NCBI GenBank assembly: GCA_035578005.1
Contig: DATJYK010000046.1
Coordinates: 25,713 to 89,712, forward strand
Direction: 5' to 3'
Length of the DNA stretch: 64,000 nucleotides
From: Gp13-AA77 sp035578005
GTDB taxonomy: Bacteria > Acidobacteriota > Terriglobia > UBA7540
Part shown: positions 54,951 through 63,893 of the stretch, in pieces
How positions within the stretch are numbered: position 1 is the first letter of the stretch
How the letters are laid out: each line of letters begins with the position of its first letter
The notes under the pieces: generated by a model
Seen by the model: only the letters and a program-made list of their open reading frames with translations
Database searches by the model: none
Told to the model about the DNA's origin: nothing
Made by a program: the position numbers and the translations under genes

Positions 54951-55000
54951 TGGTTGCGGCGCGTTGTGATAAATCGGCAGTCCCCCTTAGACCACACCTC

Positions 55001-56044
55001 GTGCAAAGAATCACCAGAGCGGGTTTTCTGAAGCTCCTACTTGGTGCTTCGAGTGCCCCCGGACTGATTCTTTCCTCTGGCGGCTCAAGTGACTCACTAG
55101 CGACCCAAGCCGGCGACGGCCAGGAGGCCGGCCTACCGTACGGCCGCTCAACTCGTAACCTGAAGACGTTTGGAACCGCCGGAAAGGAGGAGTTGCTACA
55201 TCCCGGCCAAGAGCTTACTCTGTTTTCGCGCGACGGCCAAGGCTGTTTGACGCACATGTGGTTCGGCGGCGACTGGCCCGGCTATGGTGACACTCGCATT
55301 CGATTTTATGTTGACGGGGAAGAAAGACCCTCCATCGATATGCAACTCTTCGCCGGCCATGGCATTGGCTGGGATGACCCCTCAGCCCCTTGGGGTTCGC
55401 AGCGCCTGGGGAAAACGGGGCAGCCCAGCGGTCTTTACAATACCTATCGCCTTCCCTTCGGAAAAGGGGTTCGTGTTACCGGCCAACTCGCGAAAACCGT
55501 TACCAGACCTCAACCGTTCTGGTGGATTTTTCGGGGAGTCGAGAATTTTCCGGTGCAGCTCGGCCAGGTGCAACTCCCTGACACAGCGAGGCTGCGGCTT
55601 CAGGTCCGTGAGGACGTCACCCTTGAACCGTTTCAGATGCACGCGGCTGGCGAATCGGCAGCGGCCGGTGCGCTTTATCAAGTGATGCTGGCAGTTCAGA
55701 GCAAGAATTTCAGCTATCTTGAAGGCATGGTGAGAGCCTACATCGACGGCGCTCGAGATCCTCTCATGTTGTCTTCGGGAACGGAGGACTACTTCCTGGG
55801 AACGTACTATTTCAACCGGGGCATGTATCACCTTCCTCTCGCCGGCCTCACCCACAAAGCGCAAGATGCCCAGGGTAACTGCAGCTTCTCCGCCTATCGC
55901 TTTCACGAAGAGGACCCGATCTTCTTTCAAAACGGGTTTCGGCTGCTGTGGCGGAACGGCGAAAAGAAGGACGGGAAAGTTTACGGTGATGCTCCGCCCC
56001 AGCAAAGCCGCGTGACGAGCTACGTGTGGATCTACGAATGGTAG
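55001..56044 (+). CDS. DUF2961/GH172 protein, divergent copy 2
   Basis: A 347-aa exported protein. The N-terminus VQRITRAGFLKLLLGASSAP looks like a Tat-type signal with one of the two Arg replaced. It keeps the GH172 core: THMWFGGDWPG, RIRFYVDGEERPSIDMQL, LYNTYRLPFGKGVRV and SSGTEDYFLGTYYF, with Glu in YLEGMVRAYIDG and GTED as likely catalytic pair. It lacks the ENPTGEKGKGG segment of copies 1 and 3 and is shorter, so its substrate may differ. The start is GTG 55001. It begins 50 bp after element F and stands about 320 bp before copy 3. Confidence 0.85.
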   Translation: MQRITRAGFLKLLLGASSAPGLILSSGGSSDSLATQAGDGQEAGLPYGRSTRNLKTFGTAGKEELLHPGQELTLFSRDGQGCLTHMWFGGDWPGYGDTRIRFYVDGEERPSIDMQLFAGHGIGWDDPSAPWGSQRLGKTGQPSGLYNTYRLPFGKGVRVTGQLAKTVTRPQPFWWIFRGVENFPVQLGQVQLPDTARLRLQVREDVTLEPFQMHAAGESAAAGALYQVMLAVQSKNFSYLEGMVRAYIDGARDPLMLSSGTEDYFLGTYYFNRGMYHLPLAGLTHKAQDAQGNCSFSAYRFHEEDPIFFQNGFRLLWRNGEKKDGKVYGDAPPQQSRVTSYVWIYEW

Positions 56045-56112
56045 TTCGGCACGTCCCTGACCTGCTCCCAAGAATCGCGATTGATCAGGCGTGCGGAGCG
56101 GCAAGGAGGACA

Positions 56113-56232
56113 ATGGCCCAGCGTAGGGCAGGGCCTTGGCAGAGCCTGATTGCTCTCCAATGCGGCGCTCCCTCCGAGCTGGGAAGCCGCACAATGTTGG
56201 ATTCGCGTGCCGGGCAAAGGGAGGTGAAATAG
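56113..56232 (+). CDS. Doubtful 39-aa frame with a strong ribosome binding site
   Basis: ATG 56113 is preceded by AAGGAGGACA, the best ribosome binding site in the region. The frame, starting MAQRRAGPWQSL and ending GQREVK, is 39 aa, has no helix or TM signature I recognise and no known family. It lies between GH172 copies 2 and 3 on the same strand. It may be a small gene, a leader peptide or chance. Confidence 0.25.
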   Translation: MAQRRAGPWQSLIALQCGAPSELGSRTMLDSRAGQREVK

Positions 56233-56361
56233 TAGGCTACATTCACGTTACCAGCCCTTCGTCCAATCGCGATTTCGGGGCTTTCTGCCGGCAGGTTGCC
56301 CGTTGAGTGTGCGCCGAACCGGGGCTTGCTGGACAATCGACACACGAGGGTAAATTCCACT

Positions 56362-57543
56362 ATGGGAAAAATCACTAGGAACCAGTTTTTGGGCTCGGCG
56401 CTCGGTGCTTTGGCGGTGCCTTTGGGGAAATCTGCAGGTGCTTACCAGGCGCCTCAAGCAGCCCCGTTTGGCGGAATGCCCGGCGGTCTGGGAAGCTTAC
56501 CCTTCCTGAATCGCGCGGAGACGCGGTCTGTCTGCCCCGAGAACCCGACCGGAGAAAAGGGTAAGGGTGGAATGGCCGTGCCCAATCCCGCCGATCCGGA
56601 CCTTCCTTTCTCGAAGGCTGCCTCAGACCTCGGGCAGGGTTGGAAGGTTAGGCCGTTCGTAAAGCCCAGGTCCGGCGAGACCGTCACCATCATGGATGTG
56701 GATGGACCCGGCATCATCGAGCACATCTGGATGGCCACGGAAACGAATTGGGAGAGCAATGGTCGTGCCTGCGTCTTGCGCTTCTATTGGGATGGAGAGC
56801 CAACTCCATCCATCGAAGTGCCGATGACGGACTTTTTCGCCGTCGGGCATGATATCTTTGCGCGCGTCAATTCGTTGGCGGTGGTGGTCAACCCCATGGC
56901 CGCTCTGAATTGTTACTGGCCCATGCCGTTTCGCAAACATGCCAAAGTTACCTTCACCAACGAATCGGAAAAAGACCTCACGTTGATGACCTATCAGATC
57001 ACCTACTCGGTGACGGAGGTTCCGGCCAACGCGGGCTACTTTCACGCGCAATGGCGCCGCGCCGTCACCAGCCGATCCGCTCCGATGCACACGATCCTGG
57101 AGGGCGTCAAAGGGCAGGGGCGCTACGTTGGTACTTTCCTCGCGTGGGCTCAACTTTCCGACGGCTGGTTTGGCGAAGGTGAAATGAAGTTCTTCATCGA
57201 CGGCGACACGAAGTTTCCCACCATCAATGGAACCGGCACCGAGGACTACTTCTGCGGCAGCTACGGCTTTCCTGAGATCTACAGTACTCCGTACACGGGA
57301 TGCACCCTGAAGCACACGCATGAAGACGGTCCCACCAAATGGAGTTTGTACCGGTGGCATATCATGGATCCCATCGCGTTCAACCAGGATTTGCGGGTAG
57401 CGATCCAGGCGCTGGGCTGGTGGCCTAATGGAAAATACCAGCCGCTCGCCGACGATGTATCATCAGTGGGGTATTGGTATCAGACGGAGCCGCACGCGGA
57501 ATTTCCCAAGTTCCCACCGCTCTCAGAAAGATGGCCACGTTAG
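56362..57543 (+). CDS. DUF2961/GH172 protein, copy 3
   Basis: A 393-aa exported protein with N-terminus MGKITRNQFLGSALGALAVP, similar in layout to copy 2. It is a close paralogue of copy 1: both share ENPTGEKGKGGMA, DLGQGWK, the LRFYWDGE segment, GEGEMKFFIDGD, INGTGTEDYFCGSYGF and YWYQTEPHAEFPKFP. The two conserved Glu of GH172 are present. It starts at ATG 56362. Only 29 bp separate its stop from the seven-haem cytochrome gene, so the two may be co-transcribed. Confidence 0.9.
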   Translation: MGKITRNQFLGSALGALAVPLGKSAGAYQAPQAAPFGGMPGGLGSLPFLNRAETRSVCPENPTGEKGKGGMAVPNPADPDLPFSKAASDLGQGWKVRPFVKPRSGETVTIMDVDGPGIIEHIWMATETNWESNGRACVLRFYWDGEPTPSIEVPMTDFFAVGHDIFARVNSLAVVVNPMAALNCYWPMPFRKHAKVTFTNESEKDLTLMTYQITYSVTEVPANAGYFHAQWRRAVTSRSAPMHTILEGVKGQGRYVGTFLAWAQLSDGWFGEGEMKFFIDGDTKFPTINGTGTEDYFCGSYGFPEIYSTPYTGCTLKHTHEDGPTKWSLYRWHIMDPIAFNQDLRVAIQALGWWPNGKYQPLADDVSSVGYWYQTEPHAEFPKFPPLSERWPR

Positions 57544-57572
57544 CTCTGTGTCGCGTCAGGCGCTCGGGTAAA

Positions 57573-59168
57573 ATGGCCGCTGTGCCATTTCGAAATGCCC
57601 TTCGGAAGTCAGGCCTGCTCGCTCTGATCGCTATTTCGGCAGCCTCGCCCGGCCAGGGTGAGCTGCCGTGCGCCCGATGCCATCCCAAGGAAACCGCCGG
57701 CTATGCGGCAACGCCGATGGCACACTCACTGGGCGCGGTAAGGCAGGAGCCGCCGGGTAGTTTTGCCCATGCCGAATCAGGCTCAAGGTTCTCTGCAGCC
57801 TGGATTGGCGGGCGCTTGGTGCAGCGCGTGGAGCGAAACGGATCAACGCAGGAATATGCCGCAACCTACGCGATTGGATCGGGTGTCCATGCCGTCGGCT
57901 ATTTGATTGCTCTCCGCGGCCACCTCTTCCAATCGCCTTTCTGTTACTACCCTCGGCGGGGCTGGGGCCTGGCGCCCGGATATGAAACCTCCAGCAACCC
58001 TAACTTTTCCCGCCCCGTTACGCCCGCCTGCCTGTTCTGCCACTCCGGGCTCGCGCGGCCGCAACCGGACACACTGAACACCTATCAGGAGCCTCCGTTT
58101 GAGCAAGAAGGCATCGGCTGCGAACGATGCCACGGTTCGGCTGAAGCCCACCTGCGCAGTGCGGTGCCGGGCTCCATCGTTAATCCTGCCAAGCTTCCCC
58201 AGAGGGCCCGTGATAGCGTCTGCGAACAATGCCACCTCATCGGTGAGGCCCGCATAACCAACCCGGGCAAGCAATTCGCTGACTTCCGAGCAGGCCAGAA
58301 CCTGGAGGGCGTATTTTCCGTTTACGTCTACGATGGATCGCTCGACGCCTCGCAGGCAAATCCCTTTAGGGTCATCAGCCAGTCCCAGGAGCTCGCGTTG
58401 AGCCAGTGCTGGCGACAGAGCGGGGGCAAACTCTGGTGCGGAACCTGCCACGACCCTCACGCACAGCCCTCAGACCCCAAAACCTATTACCGCCAACGCT
58501 GCCTGGGCTGCCACGGAGCAGCCCTGGTGAAGACGCACCCCAAACCGAATGAAGATTGCATCGGCTGCCACATGCCCAGGCGAGAAGTCACGGATGGGGC
58601 TCACACCACTTTTACCGATCACCGCATCGCGCGGCGTCCGCCTTCCGATAACGTAACCGAAGTGCCTATCGAGGAACGCAAGCTCGTGGCTTGGCATGAG
58701 CCGCCGGCCGATCTGGCGGCGCGCAATCTGGGACTAGCGGAGGTTGAGGTTGGGGAAAAGCTACGATCCAAGAGCCTCACTCTGGCGGGCATGCAAGGGC
58801 TCATCTCGGTTTGGCCCAAGTTCCAGGACGATGTCCCGATTCTCACCGCCATGGGCGAAGTTCTGTTTAACGTCGGCGAGAATGAGCATTCGGCCACGGC
58901 TTACGAACAAGCCATCAAACTGGAGCCTGACGTAGCCACCCATTATTATCACGCGGCCGTAGCATGGCACGCGGCCCATGATGACACCAAGGCTGAAGAC
59001 CGACTCGAAAAGGCGCTGCAACTCGATCCGCTGCTGGAGCAGGCTTACCATCTCCTAGGTGAAATCTATTTTCAAGCCGGCGACCGCGACAGGGCGCAAC
59101 AAACCCGGCAGAGATACCTCGAAGCCTTTCCAGGTAACGTAGCTGCGCAAACGGGTGAGCAGAAATGA
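57573..59168 (+). CDS. Seven-haem cytochrome c with C-terminal TPRs
   Basis: Exported protein of 531 aa. A signal peptide (about 8-28, GLLALIAISAASPGQG) is followed by seven CxxCH haem sites: CARCH, CLFCH, CERCH, CEQCH, CGTCH, CLGCH and CIGCH, the cytochrome c554-like arrangement of PF13435 proteins. The last 170 aa are TPRs (SATAYEQAIKLEPDVATHYY and HLLGEIYFQAGDRDRA). It probably works in the periplasm; the electron partner is unknown. Alternative start ATG 57531 would overlap the GH172 gene by 13 bp. ATG 57573 was chosen because its signal peptide is better. Confidence 0.88.
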   Translation: MAAVPFRNALRKSGLLALIAISAASPGQGELPCARCHPKETAGYAATPMAHSLGAVRQEPPGSFAHAESGSRFSAAWIGGRLVQRVERNGSTQEYAATYAIGSGVHAVGYLIALRGHLFQSPFCYYPRRGWGLAPGYETSSNPNFSRPVTPACLFCHSGLARPQPDTLNTYQEPPFEQEGIGCERCHGSAEAHLRSAVPGSIVNPAKLPQRARDSVCEQCHLIGEARITNPGKQFADFRAGQNLEGVFSVYVYDGSLDASQANPFRVISQSQELALSQCWRQSGGKLWCGTCHDPHAQPSDPKTYYRQRCLGCHGAALVKTHPKPNEDCIGCHMPRREVTDGAHTTFTDHRIARRPPSDNVTEVPIEERKLVAWHEPPADLAARNLGLAEVEVGEKLRSKSLTLAGMQGLISVWPKFQDDVPILTAMGEVLFNVGENEHSATAYEQAIKLEPDVATHYYHAAVAWHAAHDDTKAEDRLEKALQLDPLLEQAYHLLGEIYFQAGDRDRAQQTRQRYLEAFPGNVAAQTGEQK

Positions 59169-59209
59169 GGATCAGACCCGCGATCCAGAAGGCCTTTGTA
59201 CTGCGAGCG

Positions 59210-59263
59210 GCAGATTTCTTGGTCCCGCGAGAAGATTTCTTGAATTTGTAATCTGAAATCTGC
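59210..59263. repeat. Inverted repeat between convergent genes
   Basis: GCAGATTTC (59210-59218) and GAAATCTGC (59255-59263) are a perfect 9-bp inverted repeat around 36 bases, located between the convergent stops of the cytochrome (59168) and TPR (59373) genes. A transcription-end function is possible, but there is no T-run. Confidence 0.35.
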
Positions 59264-59372
59264 GTTGGGTTGCGGCTACGCTGCCGTGTGGACTTCGTGT
59301 TGAGAGGCTTTTGGCGCAGACGTCACGGAGACCCTTTTAGGGCGCCACAGCCGTGTGTGCCATTTGCATCTC

Positions 59373-60587
59373 TTACGGCGGATCCGCTGAGTCCAAAGTT
59401 TGCGGTGTAACTTCGGGCGTAGCAAGAACGCCCTGCTGCTCCGCGCGTCCCGATTCCTGCGCAAACGGAGTCGCGTGGTATTTCTGGTACAACGCCATCT
59501 CCTGCTGATACTCCGCCGCATTTCCCATCGCCTTGTAGGCTGCGGCCAAAAGGAAGTGAGAGACTTCGTTGGAAGGATTCAGGCGAATCGCCGCGCGCAG
59601 GTGCGGCACGGAATCGGCGGGCTTGTGCAGGTCAATCAGCGTACGTGCCAACGCAATCTGGGCTTCCTCGAAGCGGGGATCGATTTCAACCGCCCTCGAA
59701 AAATGCAACATGGCCGCCGGCCGGTCCCCCCTGTGGCGGCAGATCTCGCCCATCTCATATTCGGCGCCGGCATTTCGCGGGTCTTGCTCAACGGCCTTTT
59801 GAAATTCCTGAAGCGCCTGGTCCCTCGCCTCATCGCTGTTCGGATCCCGCAACAACAGCGCCCGTCCGAGGCGGAAATGAACGTTGGGGATTCCGGCGTC
59901 GCTTGCGATCACCTTCTGGTATTCGGTGATGGCCAGGTCGTAGTGTTTCTGCGCCTCCAGCGTTTCGGCGAAGGCCATGCGCTTCCAAGGAGAATCCGGC
60001 GCCACCTGGGCCAACCGCGTGGTGGTTTCAAGGGCCCGATCGCCGTAGACGTGTGACGCGCGATAGAGGACTTCGGGGTCACTCGGGTAGCGAGTGAGCA
60101 ATTCTTCGATCACCTCAAGCGCCTTCGTGTGCTGGCCCGTGGACGAATACACCCCCAGAAGCTCGAGCCCGATGGTGCGGCCTATTTCGCTGTTCGGCGG
60201 ACGGCGGAAGGCCGGCTCCAAAATCGAGAGCGCTTCTTGGGGGCGGCCAAGCTCGGCCTCGCAAATTCCCACCATGAGCGTGACGTTCGGTATTTTGGGG
60301 TTCAGCTTGAGAGCGTTTTGAAACGATTCTAAAGCGTCACTGTAGCGGCCCTCGGAGTAATAGACGCTCCCGAGGTTGGCGTGCACTTCCGGAACATTTG
60401 GAGTTAGGTGAGCGAGCTTCTCCAGCGCGACGCGGGCTGCTTCCAAATCCCTCGCGGCCAGCGCTTGTTCAGCCTGGCGTGAATACCGGCTGACGGCGGC
60501 CTCGTCGGTTTGGAGAGCCGCGAAAGCCAGCGACGGGCTGAAAATCAAAACGACGGCCAGGAATGACCTTGCCGCGAGGTTTGTCAC
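59373..60587 (-). CDS. Exported TPR protein, paralogue of the 62395 gene
   Basis: A 404-aa protein with a signal peptide (about 1-22, FLAVVLIFSPSLAFA) and about nine TPRs covering 30-370 (for example VPEVHANLGSVYYSEGRYSDAL and VHFRLGRALLL). It is likely a periplasmic scaffold. It shares layout and several TPR phrases with the gene at 62395-63591 and follows the acyl-CoA synthetase on the same strand, with a 168-bp gap. The start is GTG 60587, with AAGGAG six bases upstream. The partner is unknown. Confidence 0.85.
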   Translation of the reverse strand: MTNLAARSFLAVVLIFSPSLAFAALQTDEAAVSRYSRQAEQALAARDLEAARVALEKLAHLTPNVPEVHANLGSVYYSEGRYSDALESFQNALKLNPKIPNVTLMVGICEAELGRPQEALSILEPAFRRPPNSEIGRTIGLELLGVYSSTGQHTKALEVIEELLTRYPSDPEVLYRASHVYGDRALETTTRLAQVAPDSPWKRMAFAETLEAQKHYDLAITEYQKVIASDAGIPNVHFRLGRALLLRDPNSDEARDQALQEFQKAVEQDPRNAGAEYEMGEICRHRGDRPAAMLHFSRAVEIDPRFEEAQIALARTLIDLHKPADSVPHLRAAIRLNPSNEVSHFLLAAAYKAMGNAAEYQQEMALYQKYHATPFAQESGRAEQQGVLATPEVTPQTLDSADPP

Positions 60588-60755
60588 GAGTGCTCCTTTG
60601 GATCGAGGACAATATACCGCCCATTCGAATTATAGGTTGGCAGCGGAGTCGGCGCAACGAAGGGGCGAGGCCAGCCAAGGCCGCGGCGATCGCCGGCTCT
60701 CCCGGCATCGTAAACGGCCGGTCTGCCCCTCGAGGCTCCCCTCTCGCTTACTACG

Positions 60756-62381
60756 CTAGCCTCGTTCACGCAGTTCTCGGCGAATGATCTTGCCCGTCGC
60801 TGTCAGTGGCAATTCGTCGGTGAACACAACCTGTCTGGGATACTCGTGCGCTCCAAGGTGAATGCGGACGAAGTTCTGAATCTCGCCGGCGAGATCGTTG
60901 GTGGGTGCATATTCGGGCTTCAAAACGAGCCAAGCCTTGATCGCTTGCGTGCGAATAGGGTCCGGCACTCCTACGACGGCGGCCATGGAAACGGCGGGAT
61001 GCTTGAGGAGGCAGTCCTCGACTTCCCCTGGGCCTATGCGGTAGCTCGCGCTTGTAATCACGTCGTCCGAGCGTCCCACGAATGTGAAATAGCCATCCCG
61101 GTTCTGCTGGGCGAGATCGCCCGTGATGAGGTAGTCGCCCGCAAACTTCTGAGCCGTCGCCAACGGGTCCTGCCAATACTCGATAAACATCACAGGGTCC
61201 GGCCGCGCGACACCGACGAAGCCGACCTCGCCGCAGGGCAGCCCGTTTCCGGCTTCGTCCACAATGCGGACCTTGTGGCCGGGAACGGCGCGGCCCATCG
61301 AACCCGGCTGAACTGGGAATAGGCAAGCGTCATTACTTACAACCATGTTGCATTCCGTCTGCCCGTAAAATTCGTTGATCGCCAGGCCGAAGGTTTCCTG
61401 CCCCCACGCCAGCAGTTCTTCTCCCAGGCTCTCGCCGCCGCTGGCGACCGTCCGCAGTTGCATGCCTCGCTGCTGCGCCTTCGCTTGGCGCATCAGCTTC
61501 AGTGCCGTGGGCGGGAGGAAGGCATTGCGCACCCCATGCTCGGCCATCAACCGCAGGGCGAACTCAGGATCAAACTTGCTGATGGGATGTGCCAGCACCG
61601 GCACGCCGTGATGCCAGGCCGGCAGCAATACGTCGAGGAGCCCTCCGATCCAGGCCCAGTCCGCGGGTGTCCAATAGAGATCGCCCGGCTGCGGGAAGAA
61701 GTCGTGTGCAAGTTCGACGCCCGGAAGATGGCCGAGCAGCACCCGGTGGGCGTGAAGCGCGCCCTTGGGATTGCCGGTGGTACCGGAGGTGTAGATAAGC
61801 AACGCCGGTTCGTCGGCTGCGGTGGACACAGGGTCAAACGCGTCGGATGCGAGCTCGATCGACGCCGCGAACATCGAGACGCGGGTTCCCGCAATCGGGG
61901 CTTTGGCGTTACGACCTACAACGTAGATGCGCTCAAGGCTAGGGAGACGATCAATAATCGAGTCGATTTTGGCGAGGCCAACCGCGTCAGTCACCACCGC
62001 CTTCGTGCCGCTGTTGGCCAGCCGGAATTCCAGCGCCTGTTCACCAAACAGCGCGAAAAGCGGCACTGAAATCAGCCCGGCCTTGAAAGCAGCAATGTGA
62101 GCGATTGCGGTCTCCGGCCTCTGGGGTAGAAGGACGCCCACGCGGTCCCCGCGCCGCAGACCAGCCGCTACAAGCACGTTGGCAAAACGGTTGGAGAGCC
62201 TGCGGAGATCGTCAAAGGTATACCGGTGGCATCCCTCGTCTTCATCGACGAACACCAGTGCCAGGCGGCCGGCGCCGTCCGCGTGCCGGTCGCAGACGTC
62301 CGCGCCGATATTGAAGACTTTGGGGACTTGCCAGCGGAAGTTCTCGACGAGCTCTTGATAGTTGCTAGAGGGCACCAGCAA
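60756..62381 (-). CDS. AMP-forming acyl-CoA synthetase (acetyl/medium-chain type)
   Basis: Cytosolic adenylate-forming enzyme of 541 aa that activates a carboxylic acid as acyl-AMP and then acyl-CoA. Motifs: phosphate loop LIYTSGTTGNPKG, aromatic/adenine motif NEFYGQTE, YLITGDLAQQNRDGYFTFVGR with the hinge Asp and Arg, SASYRIGPGEVEDCLLKHPA and the C-terminal catalytic Lys in LPLTATGKIIRREL. The N-terminus NYQELVENFRWQVPKVFNIG is typical of acetyl-CoA-synthetase-like AcsM proteins. Its first codon is TTG 62381, 14 bp after the TPR gene's stop, so translation is probably coupled. Confidence 0.92.
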   Translation of the reverse strand: MLVPSSNYQELVENFRWQVPKVFNIGADVCDRHADGAGRLALVFVDEDEGCHRYTFDDLRRLSNRFANVLVAAGLRRGDRVGVLLPQRPETAIAHIAAFKAGLISVPLFALFGEQALEFRLANSGTKAVVTDAVGLAKIDSIIDRLPSLERIYVVGRNAKAPIAGTRVSMFAASIELASDAFDPVSTAADEPALLIYTSGTTGNPKGALHAHRVLLGHLPGVELAHDFFPQPGDLYWTPADWAWIGGLLDVLLPAWHHGVPVLAHPISKFDPEFALRLMAEHGVRNAFLPPTALKLMRQAKAQQRGMQLRTVASGGESLGEELLAWGQETFGLAINEFYGQTECNMVVSNDACLFPVQPGSMGRAVPGHKVRIVDEAGNGLPCGEVGFVGVARPDPVMFIEYWQDPLATAQKFAGDYLITGDLAQQNRDGYFTFVGRSDDVITSASYRIGPGEVEDCLLKHPAVSMAAVVGVPDPIRTQAIKAWLVLKPEYAPTNDLAGEIQNFVRIHLGAHEYPRQVVFTDELPLTATGKIIRRELRERG

Positions 62382-62394
62382 TTTGTCTCTTCTT

Positions 62395-63591
62395 TCAGCG
62401 GGGCTCGTCCGGGTCTGCTGTTTGCGGGCGAGCCGGCTTCGGCTGAGACCCCTGATCCAGTGCGTGGAAGTGCGGCTGGGAGTCGCGTATCTTCTGGAAG
62501 GTTGCGGACTCGCGCTCGGCGTCCTGTGTTCGTCCCAGCTTGCGATAAATCTGCGAGAGCTGGTAATGGGCCGCTTCGCTTTGAGGGTCGGCCGCCACCG
62601 CCGCCGACAGATACTTCAGCGCCCCTTCGACGTCACCCAACCGGGCCAAGGATTTCCCGGCGGCGATCTGCGCATCCTCGTATCCGGGGCGCAGCACAAG
62701 GGCCCTGCGATAGTGCTTCAGGGCTTCATCCGGTTTTGAGCGCAGCCACTCGATCTCGCCCATCAGGTATTCGCATTCCGCATTATTCGGGTCGGAAGCG
62801 AGCGCCAGCTTGAGCTCGTTTTCCGCCTCCTGGCGCGAAGGTTCGTCGGTGGAGTTCGCCAGAATCATCTGGCCGAGCGCAAAGTGAATGCCCGGAAGGC
62901 CGGGGTTCAATTCGAGGGCTTTGCGGTACTGGGCAATCGCTTCGTGAAAATCATCCTGGCTTGCCGACAACTGACCCAGCACCTCGTGCATCTCGGCGGA
63001 GTCCGGGGCGGCGGCTTCCAACCTGGAAAGGTGTTGCGCCGCCAGGTCGGAGTACGTGCGATAGGCCATGTATAGTGTGGCCGGGTCGTTCGGGCTCGCC
63101 TTCTCCAGGCCACGCAAGATGTCGACGGCCTGATTGAGGTCATTGGATTGGTACGCGAGCGCGATCAGGTCGGTCGCTACGCGGCCTCGCACGGTCGGGT
63201 CCTGAACGTACCGGATGGCCTCCTCCAGCCGCAGTTTTGCCTCCTTAGTGTTTCCCAGGCGAAGCTCAGTCATGCCCAGGAAAGCCTCAGCGTTCCAAAG
63301 CCTGGGCTGCAGCTTGAGCGCCGCCCGGAACTCCTGCGCGGCCTGCGGGTAGTCATTCGTATCGAAAGCGATCACTCCGAGATTGGCGTGAGCGGAGGCG
63401 TTTGCCGGGTCAAGCCGCAGGATCTCACGAAATTCCTGTGCGGCGGCGGCAGTCTGTTTGGCTTGAAGGTAAGCCTGCGCCTTTTGGTAATGCTGCTCAA
63501 TTTCAGGCCGGTTGGTGGTTTGCGCGGAAAGCCTGACCGCACTTACCAGACAAAGGAACACGACGACGATGCGCAATAAACCCTTCTTCAT
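62395..63591 (-). CDS. Exported TPR protein, upstream of the acyl-CoA synthetase
   Basis: A 398-aa protein. Signal peptide (about 1-24, GLLRIVVVFLCLVSAVRLSA), then eight or nine TPRs (for example ANASAHANLGVIAFDTNDYP and AIAQYRKALELNPGLPGIHF). The frame extends to 63621, but ATG 63591 gives the proper signal peptide. It is the first gene of a minus-strand unit with the acyl-CoA synthetase (14 bp) and the paralogous TPR gene at 59373. The role is unknown. Confidence 0.85.
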   Translation of the reverse strand: MKKGLLRIVVVFLCLVSAVRLSAQTTNRPEIEQHYQKAQAYLQAKQTAAAAQEFREILRLDPANASAHANLGVIAFDTNDYPQAAQEFRAALKLQPRLWNAEAFLGMTELRLGNTKEAKLRLEEAIRYVQDPTVRGRVATDLIALAYQSNDLNQAVDILRGLEKASPNDPATLYMAYRTYSDLAAQHLSRLEAAAPDSAEMHEVLGQLSASQDDFHEAIAQYRKALELNPGLPGIHFALGQMILANSTDEPSRQEAENELKLALASDPNNAECEYLMGEIEWLRSKPDEALKHYRRALVLRPGYEDAQIAAGKSLARLGDVEGALKYLSAAVAADPQSEAAHYQLSQIYRKLGRTQDAERESATFQKIRDSQPHFHALDQGSQPKPARPQTADPDEPR

Positions 63592-63742
63592 CTTCCGCAC
63601 TTTATAGGCTGAGTGCGCCACGCCAACGTTTTACCCCACATACCCCGTTTTGCGCATGCTATCTCATAATACCGGAAGTCGCGGGCCGGGTTTGGAAACC
63701 TGTCGAAGGCCGTCACGTCTATGCGCCCGCAGTGAACAGGGT

Positions 63743-63893
63743 GGCACTGTCCTAATTTGACCTGGGAGCGCGGGCGTCCCGCCCGCTCTTGATCGCAGCC
63801 TCCGGCAAGGCCATAGGGGTCAAGCGGCCTTGGCCGTACAGGACGAGGGGCGGGCGGGACGCCCGCGCTCCCAGGTCAAATTAGGACAGCACC
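63743..63893. mobile_element. Palindromic MITE-like element E with 8-bp target duplication
   Basis: 151-bp element. Arms 63747-63786 and 63850-63889 are perfect 40-bp inverted repeats (outer CTGTCCTAATTTGACC, inner CCTGGGAGCGCGGGCGTCCC). The ends read GGCACTGTCC and the complement of GGTGCTGTCC. The 8-mer AACAGGGT occurs exactly on both sides (63735-63742 and 63894-63901). The 63-base centre has a CAAGGCC/GGCCTTG stem and no gene. Confidence 0.9.
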
